From DAHUYF01 sp052143095 (GTDB taxonomy: Bacteria; Pseudomonadota; Alphaproteobacteria; ATCC43930; CGMCC-115725), in assembly GCA_052143095.1 (NCBI GenBank), contig JBKQTR010000297.1, positions 1 through 33,312 on the forward strand: a stretch of 33,312 bases of DNA, given 5' to 3'. This document shows positions 14,215-21,616 of this stretch, piece after piece (within the stretch, counting starts at the first letter, position 1; each line of letters opens with the position of its first letter). Below the pieces are notes generated by a model. The model saw nothing but the letters and a program-made list of their open reading frames with translations. It searched no databases and was not told where the DNA came from. Made by a program: the position numbers and the translations under genes.

Positions 14215-14877
14215 ATGCAGATATCCATCGTAGCGTTCGATCGCTTCACCGATATCGACGTGTTCATGCCTTGGGATTTGCTGTTTCGTGCAAAATCGGC
14301 GGGCGCAAGCGACTGGGACGTGCGCATCTTGGGGAAAACGGATCACGTCACATCGGTTGCCGGCCTCAAGATACCAACACACGGGCGTCTTGAAGAGACC
14401 AAGACCAGTGGTGCGGTTATCTTTGCCAGCGGCGTGGGCGTGGAGGATGTGCTGAACGACCCGGAATTCCTGGATGCGCTCCATCTCGACGAGAAGCGGC
14501 AGTTGATTGGGTCGATGTGCGCCGGCGCGGTCATCCTGGCGGAAAAGGGTTTGCTGAGGGGCCGTACGGCGACGACCTATCCGACGTATTTCAAACGGCT
14601 GGCGAGTTATGAGGGTGTTGAGCCGGTCGAGGAGGCCTTCGTGCCGCATGGCAACGTGGCGACCGCTGGCGGCTGTCTTGCGGCGCAGCTTCTGTGCGGC
14701 TGGATCATGGAGAAGATGGTCAATGCCGAGCTCGCCGATGCTGTCCTGGCATCCATTTTGCCGGTGGGGCAGGGTTGCAAAGCCTTTTCCGGTTGGGGCG
14801 ACCCTGCCGCCGCGAAGCGAGCAGCTCAGTTCGCGGGGTCGAGGACGAGCGAAGTGAGTACTCAGGCGGCGGAGTGA
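14215..14877 (+). CDS. DJ-1/PfpI family protein
   Basis: A 220-residue protein of the class I glutamine-amidotransferase-like superfamily. The nucleophile elbow is IGSMCAGAVILAEKGLL (Cys about residue 101), followed by GRTATTYPTY, as in isonitrile hydratase and AraC-associated DJ-1-like proteins; a conserved acidic residue near the N-terminus (DIDVFMPWDLL) also fits. Possible roles are isonitrile or glyoxal-related hydration, or a stress-response amidase; the sequence does not decide. AAGGAG lies six bases before the ATG. It is a single gene, convergent with the molybdopterin oxidoreductase. Its DNA is visibly less GC-rich than the operons on either side, so it may have been acquired separately. 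Confidence 0.88.
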   Translation: MQISIVAFDRFTDIDVFMPWDLLFRAKSAGASDWDVRILGKTDHVTSVAGLKIPTHGRLEETKTSGAVIFASGVGVEDVLNDPEFLDALHLDEKRQLIGSMCAGAVILAEKGLLRGRTATTYPTYFKRLASYEGVEPVEEAFVPHGNVATAGGCLAAQLLCGWIMEKMVNAELADAVLASILPVGQGCKAFSGWGDPAAAKRAAQFAGSRTSEVSTQAAE

Positions 14878-14916
14878 TGTGCTTTCTGCCCATCTGAGCT
14901 ATTCCGAAGCCCGGAT

Positions 14917-17271
14917 TCAGCGAGTCGTGGCCTCACGCTTCCGATCAGCCGCCGCGGATGAGGCGTGGATGCGTTTTGACTGCGTCTCGCAGGCCATCGC
15001 CTCTGCGGCAGACGCCGGCGCCAGCCGCACGGCCACGTGCTTGTGATGCGGGGTTCCCGCGATCGGGTCGCGATTGCCGCCTGTCGTGAGCAGGTTGATC
15101 CTTGGGCCGTTGACCAATCGCTCCCCGTCGGGCGCCGGGAAGGATTGGCCGTAGCCGTGCGGCAGAACCAGCTGGCCCCGCCGCATGGAGTGGTCTGCTC
15201 TGCACCGTGCGACCAGCCGCCCCGCGGCCGATTCGACGGCAATCCAGTCACCGCTTTGGGCGCCCAGTTCGGTCAGATCGGCCGGATTGACCAAGAGAAC
15301 GCCGTCGGGATCGTCGGGACGCCAGGCGGGATCGCGGAAAATCTGATTGGCGTTGAACATGCGCCGCTGGCCCGCCGCCAGAATGAAGGGGTAGTCGCTT
15401 GCGGGGTCTGAGGGTGCGGGATCGAGCCGCGCCAGCCAGTCGAGCATGCCCGGCACGACCAGCCGCACTTTGCCATCCGGAAAATCGATCAGGGACCAGA
15501 CATCGTCATAGCCGTGGCTGGTGAACGCCGCGCCCTGCCGTGCGGCGACGATCGTGTCGAAGAGGGCATCGCCGAGCTCCGCATCGGGCATCTCGTCCGA
15601 CGCGCCGATGGCGCGCCTCACCGCCGCCGGCGAGCGCTTCGCGCAAGACTGCGCGCCGCCCCACAAGGGAGCCGCCGCTGCCACGCCATCAGGAAGTGAC
15701 CTGCCCAAGGTATTGTAGAGGATCAGGGGAGCCACCGGTCCCGCCGATGCGCTCTCGCTCATGAAGCTGCGAAATGCGGTGGCAAACTCGCGCCGGGATC
15801 GCGCGGCGGCATGGCGCAACGGCGCCAGCGCCTCCTCGCCCGGCAGCAAGCCCAGCGCGCGCGCGAGCCGCGTGTAGATCTCGGGCTCGGGCAACGTTCC
15901 TTCGAGCCGGGGCACCACGCCGGCGCGGATGTGGACGTAGTTGGTCGGGAACTCGAAGGTGAAGAGCGTGAACTCCGTCTTCTCGAACTGCGAGGATGCC
16001 GGCAAGACATAATGCGCCAGCTGCGCCGTCTCGGTCATGGCGACGTCGACCACGACGCACAGCTCCAGCGACCGCAAAGCGCGTTCGACCTCCAGGGTAT
16101 TTGCGGTCGTGTTCGCGGGATTGCTGCTATCGACCCAGACCGCGCGAAGTCGGTCGGGATGTTCGCTCAGGATCGCGCGCGAAAAGCTGTTGGGCGGCAA
16201 CAGGCCGGCGATGACTTCGTCGCCGGTCGGCGCAAAGGTTTGGTCGCGCGAATTGCCCCACAGCGGCTGCAGCCAAGTGTGAAGCTGGTTCGTGCCCTTG
16301 CGGCCGAAACTCCCCGTGAGCATGATGAGCAGCTTTTCGAGATAGGAATTCAGCGTCGAGTTGAGGCTCTGCTGGATGCCGAGTTCGACGCGCACGACCA
16401 TGGCCTTGGCGGCGGCCACCATGTCGGCGCAGCGCTCGATGTCGGCGACGGAAATGTCTGCGGCCGCGGCCCATGCGGCAACCGGTATGTCGAGCAGCGC
16501 CCGCCGGATGTCGGCGAAGCCGACCGTGTGCCCGGTGATGAAGCCGTGGTCCACGGCATCGCGCCGCACCAGCGTCGACAGCAGCGCGCCCAGCAGGAAC
16601 GCATCCGTGCCCGGACGAACCGCGAGGTGCAGATCGGCCCGTTCGGCGGTTTCGGACCGGCGCGGATCGACGACGATGAGCTTGCGCGCGGCATCCTTGC
16701 GGATCTGGTTGAGATGGTCGCGGGCATTGGGAAATCCGTGCGCGATCCATGGGTTGGCGCCAATGACGAACAACAGGTCGCAGTGGTGCACGTCCTCCGT
16801 CGTGTGGCAATTCTGGCTGCCGAACATGTGGCCGTTGACCCAGAAGTCGCCGGTTTTTTCCTGCGCCAGCGCGTTGAACACGTTGCGCGAGCCGAGCGCG
16901 CGCAGGAAGGCGTTGGCATAGGCGCCGCCGGCATGATTGCCCTGGCCGCCGCCGCCATAGAGCGCCAGGCTCTTGCCGCCATGCCGCGTGACGATGCTGC
17001 CGATGCGCTCGGCGATCTCCGAGATCGCGGTATCCCAGTCGATCGGATCAAAGCCGCCATCGGCGCGGCGCCTCAAGGGAGAGGTGAGGCGATCGCTGTG
17101 ATGCGCGTAGAACGGTATGCGCGACGCCTTGTTGCAGAGATAGCCCTGAGATTTCGGGTTCGAGCGATCGCCCCGCACCTTTTCGATCCGCCCGCCGTCG
17201 ACCAGGACCTCGATCCCGCAATTGACATAGCAGAGATTGCAGGCGGTCTTGCGCCACTCGGCCGAGGTCAT
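14917..17271 (-). CDS. molybdopterin-dependent oxidoreductase, [4Fe-4S] type
   Basis: A 784-residue member of the DMSO reductase/formate dehydrogenase family. The N-terminal cluster motif is complete (Cys11, Cys14, Cys18, Cys46) with the conserved Lys48 in LCNKA. Cofactor-binding blocks follow: GGGGQGNHAGGAYANAFLRA, VIGANPWIAHGFPNARDHL, LIVVDPRRSETAERADLHLA, then VDSSNPANTTAN, and the C-terminal dinucleotide-binding domain (ILAAGQRRMFNANQIFRDP; LVLPHGYGQSFPAP). There is no twin-arginine leader, so it should be cytoplasmic. The position that would ligate Mo holds neither an obvious Cys nor Sec, so the substrate cannot be inferred. GAGGAGAG precedes the ATG. It is the last gene of the minus-strand operon, 90 bp after the GST. 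Confidence 0.92.
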   Translation of the reverse strand: MTSAEWRKTACNLCYVNCGIEVLVDGGRIEKVRGDRSNPKSQGYLCNKASRIPFYAHHSDRLTSPLRRRADGGFDPIDWDTAISEIAERIGSIVTRHGGKSLALYGGGGQGNHAGGAYANAFLRALGSRNVFNALAQEKTGDFWVNGHMFGSQNCHTTEDVHHCDLLFVIGANPWIAHGFPNARDHLNQIRKDAARKLIVVDPRRSETAERADLHLAVRPGTDAFLLGALLSTLVRRDAVDHGFITGHTVGFADIRRALLDIPVAAWAAAADISVADIERCADMVAAAKAMVVRVELGIQQSLNSTLNSYLEKLLIMLTGSFGRKGTNQLHTWLQPLWGNSRDQTFAPTGDEVIAGLLPPNSFSRAILSEHPDRLRAVWVDSSNPANTTANTLEVERALRSLELCVVVDVAMTETAQLAHYVLPASSQFEKTEFTLFTFEFPTNYVHIRAGVVPRLEGTLPEPEIYTRLARALGLLPGEEALAPLRHAAARSRREFATAFRSFMSESASAGPVAPLILYNTLGRSLPDGVAAAAPLWGGAQSCAKRSPAAVRRAIGASDEMPDAELGDALFDTIVAARQGAAFTSHGYDDVWSLIDFPDGKVRLVVPGMLDWLARLDPAPSDPASDYPFILAAGQRRMFNANQIFRDPAWRPDDPDGVLLVNPADLTELGAQSGDWIAVESAAGRLVARCRADHSMRRGQLVLPHGYGQSFPAPDGERLVNGPRINLLTTGGNRDPIAGTPHHKHVAVRLAPASAAEAMACETQSKRIHASSAAADRKREATTR

Positions 17272-17361
17272 CGCGCTCTCCTCTCGATAGGCCGCATCTC
17301 GACGATGCCGCCGGGCGGGTTGTTGCTGTCGGGCATCGCGCCGCGGCGCCTCGAGCGTGCA

Positions 17362-18174
17362 TCACGTGACGCGGGCGCTTTTCCGCTCGATCTTTTCCAG
17401 ATAGCCCGCGACATCCGGTGCGAAGGCTGGATGCAGCAGGAGCCGATTGAAATGATCGAGGGATCGCGGATAGGTGCGAGCGAGGTCGTCGCCGACCAAC
17501 GGCGAAAACCCGGCGGCGTCCAGAGCGGATTTGCGCGCGCTCTCGTTATGAAACAGGCACAGCTCCGCGACGAAGCAGATGTCGGCGAGCGTTACGGTGT
17601 TGCCCACGAGGAACGAGCGTTGCGGCGTCAGCGCTTGCTCGATGCCGGACAGATAGGTTGCGACGGCCGCCGCGACCCGGGCGTAGATTTCGCGCGAGAC
17701 GGCGCCCTCCGTCAAGGCGAACAAATAGATCTGCGCATCGCGCGCGAAGACGAGGCTGGCATCCAGAAATCCGTCGATGCGCGAGGCCTCATAGACGTCG
17801 CAGCCGTAGAGCGGAAAGCGATCCTGTCCCAACCGGGCTACGACGCGCATGATGCTGTTCGACTCGAAAATGCCTGTGAGCCCGTCCGGGCTGAAAGCGG
17901 CGGGAACGGTGCCGAAGGGCTGCGCTTCGAGGAAGGCGTCCGTCTTGTAGAGCTTGCGGTCCCTGAAGCCGATCCGACCCGTGCGTTCCGCCGCTGCCAG
18001 AACGGCGGCAGGGACATCGGCGGCAGGACGCGCATCGAAATCCCACAACCACTGCGAAAGCTCGGTGGACGAGGCGCCGCGCACCTCGACATCGACGCCG
18101 CACAGGCGTGCTGCAATCGTCGCCTTCCAGAGGCGCGGGTTGGGCAGATAGGAGAAAATGCGCAGATCCGTCAT
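17362..18174 (-). CDS. glutathione S-transferase family protein
   Basis: A 270-residue soluble protein with a thioredoxin-like N-terminal domain (LRIFSYLPNPRLWKATIAARL) and the glutathione-binding FESNSIMRVVARLG (an ESxAI-type motif, about residues 103-116). The all-alpha GST C-terminal domain includes LVGNTVTLADICFVAEL, with the usual N-capping box. An unusually long link between beta-2 and the cis-Pro region (about residues 30-85) makes it longer than the usual 200-230. It resembles theta-like or EF1-gamma-like GSTs. It is second in the operon SDR-GST-Mo oxidoreductase, 9 bp after the SDR stop. With the HCCA-isomerase-like protein across the divergent promoter, it suggests handling of an aromatic or electrophilic compound. 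Confidence 0.85.
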   Translation of the reverse strand: MTDLRIFSYLPNPRLWKATIAARLCGVDVEVRGASSTELSQWLWDFDARPAADVPAAVLAAAERTGRIGFRDRKLYKTDAFLEAQPFGTVPAAFSPDGLTGIFESNSIMRVVARLGQDRFPLYGCDVYEASRIDGFLDASLVFARDAQIYLFALTEGAVSREIYARVAAAVATYLSGIEQALTPQRSFLVGNTVTLADICFVAELCLFHNESARKSALDAAGFSPLVGDDLARTYPRSLDHFNRLLLHPAFAPDVAGYLEKIERKSARVT

Positions 18175-18183
18175 GGGAGCGGC

Positions 18184-18885
18184 TCACCACGCTTCGCCAT
18201 AGGGGCGGATTTCGACATTGAACGACCAGGCGGAGCGATCCTGATGCGCGAGGTGCCAGGCCTCATCGGCAATGGCGGCGGGTTTGATGAAGAATTCGTC
18301 CGGCCTCTCCTTGTAGCGCTCGCGCGTCCAGGGCACATCGATGACGGCATCGATGACGATGTAAGCGACGTGGACGCCCTTGGGTCCGAGGTCGCGCGCC
18401 ATCGCCTCGGCCAGGATGCGTTGTGCCGCCTTGGTCGGCGCGAATCCGGCGAAGCGGGGCTTGCCGCGCAAGGCCGACGTGTTGCCCGTGGCGATGATCG
18501 AGCCTTTGCCGGCATTCACCATGGCCGGAGCGAGCCGCCGCGCCAGATAGAGCAGTCCCATGGCATTGACCTGGAAATTCCTGTTCAGTACCGCCGGGTC
18601 GATCTCCAGGAAGCTGCCGAAGGCACCGCCGACGGCGTTATGAATGAGGATTTCAGGCATGCCGAGCTGCCTCTCGACCGCAGCAATCGCCGCGTCGACC
18701 TGCACAGGATCCGAAACATCGCAGGGAAAGGCCTTGGTCGACGGTATCTTTGCTTCAAGTTCGGCGAGCCGCTGCACGCTGCGCGCTAGCATGGCGACGC
18801 GATAGCCGCCGGCCGTGAAGCGGCGCGCGAGCGCCGTTCCGGTGCCCGGACCGACCCCTGACACGACGCAAACCGGCTCCGCCAT
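18184..18885 (-). CDS. SDR family protein lacking the catalytic tyrosine
   Basis: A 233-residue Rossmann-fold protein with cofactor motif SGVGPGTG and HNAVGG in place of NNAG. Where SDRs have YxxxK it reads FAPTK (Phe148, Lys152), so the general-acid Tyr is missing; Asn107 (VNAMG) is present and Ser137 lies in IATGNTSALRG. The C-terminus SAWSFNVEIRPYGEAW is shared with the plus-strand SDR at 19594, so the two are paralogues facing each other across the 19-kb promoter region. Either a different residue does the chemistry or it binds cofactor without redox. The ATG at 18885 has AAGGGAG upstream; longer in-frame readings run into the promoter. It is first in its operon. Confidence 0.88.
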   Translation of the reverse strand: MAEPVCVVSGVGPGTGTALARRFTAGGYRVAMLARSVQRLAELEAKIPSTKAFPCDVSDPVQVDAAIAAVERQLGMPEILIHNAVGGAFGSFLEIDPAVLNRNFQVNAMGLLYLARRLAPAMVNAGKGSIIATGNTSALRGKPRFAGFAPTKAAQRILAEAMARDLGPKGVHVAYIVIDAVIDVPWTRERYKERPDEFFIKPAAIADEAWHLAHQDRSAWSFNVEIRPYGEAW

Positions 18886-18946
18886 GGACGGCTCCCTTAC
18901 CTCGCTGACACGCTGCTTCGCGACGCCGTCGTGCCGTCGATCGCGC

Positions 18947-18975
18947 ATTGTTGATGTAAAAATGAAACGTGTCAA
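18947..18975 (-). promoter_or_regulatory. leftward promoter of the SDR-GST-Mo operon
   Basis: On the minus strand, perfect -35 TTGACA (18975-18970), 17-bp spacer, -10-like AACAAT (18952-18947). It sits about 60 bp before the SDR start and its -35 lies inside one arm of an inverted repeat (TGTCAATCGC, 18970-18979). Confidence 0.6.
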
Positions 18976-19017
18976 TCGCACAATCTCGTTACGATCCATT
19001 AAGTAGCGCGATTGACA
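18970..19017. promoter_or_regulatory. inverted repeat spanning the two divergent -35 boxes
   Basis: TGTCAATCGC (18970-18979) and its exact reverse complement GCGATTGACA (19008-19017) are 28 bp apart. Each arm contains the -35 box of one of two divergent promoters. A related CAATCGCG lies in the spacer of the hxlR promoter at 20968. A shared regulator site is likely; the protein is unknown. Confidence 0.5.
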
Positions 19018-19040
19018 AGTGTTGAAAATACACTTATAGG
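19012..19040 (+). promoter_or_regulatory. rightward promoter with embedded palindromic operator
   Basis: TTGACA (19012-19017), 17-bp spacer, TATAGG (19035-19040): a strong sigma-70 promoter. The spacer is almost exactly a dyad, AAGTGTTGAAAATACACTT (19017-19035, arms AAGTGT/ACACTT), as expected for a repressor operator. It would transcribe the synthetase remnant and the SDR/isomerase genes. Confidence 0.7.
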
Positions 19041-19162
19041 CATCATGACGCCGATCGGCTGGCGGCACAGCGTGGGATGCGGATTAACACGGGGGCCGGA
19101 GCGCAGCATGGGCGACCGCGCAGAGGCGAGAGCGGCGCAGGAAGCGGCGGGAAGATTGCTCG

Positions 19163-19576
19163 CAGGGCTTCCCGATCGCTGTCAATACCGGCGACCTCGC
19201 GCGCTTCGACGGCGACGCCCTTTTCCTCGTCGGCCGCACCAAGGAGCTGATCATCCGGTCCGGCTTCAACGTCTATCCCGCCGAGGTCGAGAAGGCGCTC
19301 AACGCGCATCCGGCCGTCGTCCAGTCGGCCGTGATCGGCCGCGCCGTGCCGGGCAATGAGGAGGTGGTTGCCTATGTGCAGCTGTTGCCGGGATCGACGA
19401 CGAAGTCGGCGGACCTTGCCCGCCATGCCAGCCGCGAGCTCACCGCCTACAAGCGGCCTCAAGAGATCGTCATCCTCGATGCGTTGCCGGCAAGCTCGAC
19501 CGGGAAGATCCTGAAGCACCGGCTGGCGGACGCCGCGCGCGACCAGGCGAGCCGGTGCAACAGCGGGGTCACCTGA
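19163..19576 (+). pseudogene. acyl-CoA synthetase (AMP-binding) C-terminal remnant
   Basis: In one frame this reads NTGDLARFDGDALFLVGRTK, ELIIRSGFNVYPAEVEKAL, then YKRPQEIVILDALPASSTGK: the hinge and complete C-terminal domain of an acyl/aryl-CoA ligase, including the catalytic Lys in STGKILKHRL. The N-terminal domain of about 400 residues with the AMP-binding P-loop is absent: the frame has a stop at 19085, no start codon until a GTG at 19331, and homology fades before about 19170. A deletion has fused the promoter region to the end of the gene. A protein of about 80 residues from the GTG is possible but could not activate acids by itself. It is followed directly by the SDR at 19594. Confidence 0.85.
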
Positions 19577-19593
19577 AGCTAAGGAGAATTGCC

Positions 19594-20337
19594 GTGGAAC
19601 CAAGGAATGCGACCGTCGCCGTGATCGGGGCCGGAGACTTTATCGGCGCCGCGATCGTCAAAAAATTCGCATCCGAAGGCTTCACCGTCTTCGCGGGACG
19701 GCGGCAGGGCGACAAGCTGGCGCCGCTGGTCGCCGAAGTCGAGGCGGCCGGGGGACGGATCGTTGGCCGCTCTCTCGACGCGCGCAAGGAGGAAGAGATC
19801 ACCGCCTTCCTCCAGGAGGCCGACGCCTTTACGCCGCTCGAGGTCTGCATCTTCAATATCGGGGCGAACGTCAATTTCCCGCTGCTCGAGACCACCGAGC
19901 GGGTGTTCCGCAAGGTCTGGGAGATGGCGTGCTACGCCGGCTTCTTGGCCGGTCGCGAAGCGGCGCGCCTGATGCTGCCGCGCGGCCGGGGCAACATCTT
20001 CTTCACCGGCGCGACCGCCGGCCTGCGCGGCGGGGTCGGCTATGCCGCCTTTGCCAGCGCCAAGTTCGGCCTGCGGGCGGTGGCGCAGAGCGCGGCGCGC
20101 GAACTCGGTCCGAAGAACATCCACGTCGCCCATCTCGTCATCGACGCCGGCGTCGATACCGCGTGGGTGCGCGAGCGGATCAAGCAGCGCGAGGGCGACG
20201 AGGCGCTCGCCAATCTCGATCCCGGCCGGCTGATGCGGCCGGCCTCGGTCGCCGAGGCCTATTGGCAGATCTATCAGGAGCCGCGTGACGCCTGGTCGTT
20301 CGAACGCGAGATCCGACCCTTCGCGGAGAAATGGTGA
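19594..20337 (+). CDS. SDR family protein with degenerate catalytic residues
   Basis: A 247-residue Rossmann protein with cofactor motif GAGDFIG and FNIGANVN replacing NNAG. The YxxxK site reads FASAK (Phe153, Lys157), and the usual Asn and Ser positions are also changed (WEMACYAG; FTGATAGLRG), so no classical SDR triad remains. Its C-terminal DAWSFEREIRPFAEKW pairs it with the SDR at 18184. The GTG start at 19594 was chosen because AAGGAG lies seven bases upstream. It overlaps no gene and is 4 bp before the isomerase-like gene. Such tyrosine-less SDRs exist as a separate subgroup; an NAD(P)-binding or unusual reductase role is inferred, not shown. Confidence 0.87.
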   Translation: MEPRNATVAVIGAGDFIGAAIVKKFASEGFTVFAGRRQGDKLAPLVAEVEAAGGRIVGRSLDARKEEEITAFLQEADAFTPLEVCIFNIGANVNFPLLETTERVFRKVWEMACYAGFLAGREAARLMLPRGRGNIFFTGATAGLRGGVGYAAFASAKFGLRAVAQSAARELGPKNIHVAHLVIDAGVDTAWVRERIKQREGDEALANLDPGRLMRPASVAEAYWQIYQEPRDAWSFEREIRPFAEKW

Positions 20338-20341
20338 GATC

Positions 20342-20947
20342 ATGGCCAAGGTGGAATTCCACTTCGACTTCGGCAGTCCCAACGCCTATCTGGCGCATCT
20401 GGTGATCCCCGAGATCGAGAAGCGGACCGGTGCGACCTTCGAGTATGTGCCGATCCTGCTCGGTGGCGTCTTCCGCCTCACCGGCAATCGGTCGCCCGGC
20501 GAGAGTTTCGCCGGCATCAAGAACAAGCCCGAATACGAGCGCCTCGAGATGGCGCGCTTCATCAAGCGGCACGCTATCACCTGCTATCGGCCCAACCCGT
20601 TCTTCCCGGTCAACACCTTGACCATCATGCGCGGCGCTGTTGCGGCTGAGCGGCTGGGCGTGTTCGAGCGCTACGTCGATGAGATCTACCGCCACATGTG
20701 GTCGGAGCCGAAGAAGCTCGACGATCCCGCGGTGCTGCAGGCGGCCCTGATCGAATCGGGCTTCGATGCCCGCGGGTTCGCCGAGCTGGTGCAGGATGCC
20801 GATGTCAAGGCGCGGCTCCTTGACAACACGCAGCGCTCGGTCGAGCGCGGCACCTTCGGCTCGCCCACCTTCTTCGTCGGCGACGAGATCTTCTTCGGCA
20901 AGGATCGGTTGCGCGACGTCGAGGAGATGATCCTGACGATGCGTTAG
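20342..20947 (+). CDS. HCCA-isomerase-like / DsbA-family (kappa GST) protein
   Basis: A 201-residue thioredoxin-fold protein of the 2-hydroxychromene-2-carboxylate isomerase group. It starts KVEFHFDFGSPNAYLA, where the Ser of GSP is the glutathione-contacting residue (no CxxC, so it is not a disulfide oxidase). It has FRLTGN, a helical insertion and the C-terminal cis-Pro block GTFGSPTFFVGDEIFFGKDRL. Family members isomerise chromene carboxylates in naphthalene-type degradation with glutathione, or act as general GSTs. The ATG at 20342 has GGTGAG upstream, 4 bp after the SDR stop. It ends the plus-strand operon and is functionally close to the GST at 17362. Confidence 0.9.
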   Translation: MAKVEFHFDFGSPNAYLAHLVIPEIEKRTGATFEYVPILLGGVFRLTGNRSPGESFAGIKNKPEYERLEMARFIKRHAITCYRPNPFFPVNTLTIMRGAVAAERLGVFERYVDEIYRHMWSEPKKLDDPAVLQAALIESGFDARGFAELVQDADVKARLLDNTQRSVERGTFGSPTFFVGDEIFFGKDRLRDVEEMILTMR

Positions 20948-20967
20948 GCGGGATCGGCGGCGCGAGT

Positions 20968-20996
20968 TTGAATATTGAACCAATCGCGTCTATAGG
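20968..20996 (+). promoter_or_regulatory. promoter of the HxlR gene at 21028
   Basis: TTGAAT (20968-20973), 17-bp spacer, TATAGG (20991-20996), the same -10 as the promoter at 19012. CAATCGCG in the spacer (20981-20988) resembles the arms of the inverted repeat at 18970-19017. Confidence 0.6.
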
Positions 20997-21027
20997 GGGC
21001 GCCTGACGGGTATGGCCGGAGGATTGG

Positions 21028-21555
21028 ATGCGTTGGAACGAACTGGGCCAAGAGCCCTGCTCGATGGCACGAACGGTCTCGGTGATCGGCGACCGATGGA
21101 GCTTGCTCATTCTGCGAGACTGCTTCTTGCGCGTCCGGCGGTTCGAGGACTTCCAGGAGCGCCTCGGCATCACCCGCCCGATCCTCGCCGACCGCCTGAA
21201 GAAGCTCGTCGACGCGTTCGTGCTCACCAAGGTGCCGTATCAACAGCGGCCGGTGCGTTATGAGTATCGCCTGACGCCCAAAGGTCTCGACCTTCACCCG
21301 ATCATCATGGCACTCGTCCATTGGGGCGACGTCCACATGGCCGGGAAGAAGGGGCGGCCGCTGCTGCACACGCATCAGCTCTGCGGCAAGGACTTCGATC
21401 CGGTGATGGTGTGCTCCGAATGCGGCGAACCGGTCGTGGCGAAGCAGGTCCATGTCCATGCCGGCCCCGGCGCCAAGAGCCCGCGGCATCTGCCGCCGGA
21501 GGCCGGGCTCTCCCGCTCCCGCCGGGGGGCGGATCGCAAGGCGGCGCAGAACTGA
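21028..21555 (+). CDS. HxlR-family transcriptional regulator with C-terminal cysteine motif
   Basis: A 175-residue winged-helix regulator. The family core is clear: CSMARTVSVIGDRWSLLILR, FEDFQERLGITRPILADRLK, LVDAFVLTKVPY, then YRLTPKGLDLHPIIMALVHWGD. An added tail carries HTHQLCGKDFDPVMVCSECG, where Cys/His spacing could bind zinc or sense oxidants, followed by a basic low-complexity end. HxlR proteins respond to aldehydes, quinones or aromatics, often through cysteines. It directly follows the SDR/isomerase operon with its own promoter; the CAATCGCG similarity makes it a candidate regulator of the 19-kb divergent region. GGAGGA precedes the ATG. Confidence 0.92.
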   Translation: MRWNELGQEPCSMARTVSVIGDRWSLLILRDCFLRVRRFEDFQERLGITRPILADRLKKLVDAFVLTKVPYQQRPVRYEYRLTPKGLDLHPIIMALVHWGDVHMAGKKGRPLLHTHQLCGKDFDPVMVCSECGEPVVAKQVHVHAGPGAKSPRHLPPEAGLSRSRRGADRKAAQN

Positions 21556-21588
21556 GACGCCGGTCGGCCGTGGCGCGATCTTGAGCAG

Positions 21589-21614
21589 GCCGCCTGCCGG
21601 AAGCGCCAGGCGGC
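21589..21614. terminator. hairpin between convergent genes
   Basis: GCCGCCTG pairs with CAGGCGGC (8 bp) around a 10-nt loop, between the HxlR stop (21555) and the transglutaminase-like stop (21617). There is no U-tract; it is a plausible weak bidirectional terminator. Confidence 0.4.
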
Positions 21615-21616
21615 GC

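Noticed and set aside
15811..18789. 992-codon open frame on the plus strand
   Set aside because: It is antisense to the molybdopterin oxidoreductase, GST and SDR genes, all of which have clear family motifs. Its translation is arginine/alanine-rich without domains, as expected for a mirror frame in GC-rich DNA.
19045..19359. Open frame from the ATG just after the 19-kb promoter
   Set aside because: The ATG is only 5 bp behind the -10 box, the product has no homology, and the latter half is an off-frame reading of the synthetase remnant.
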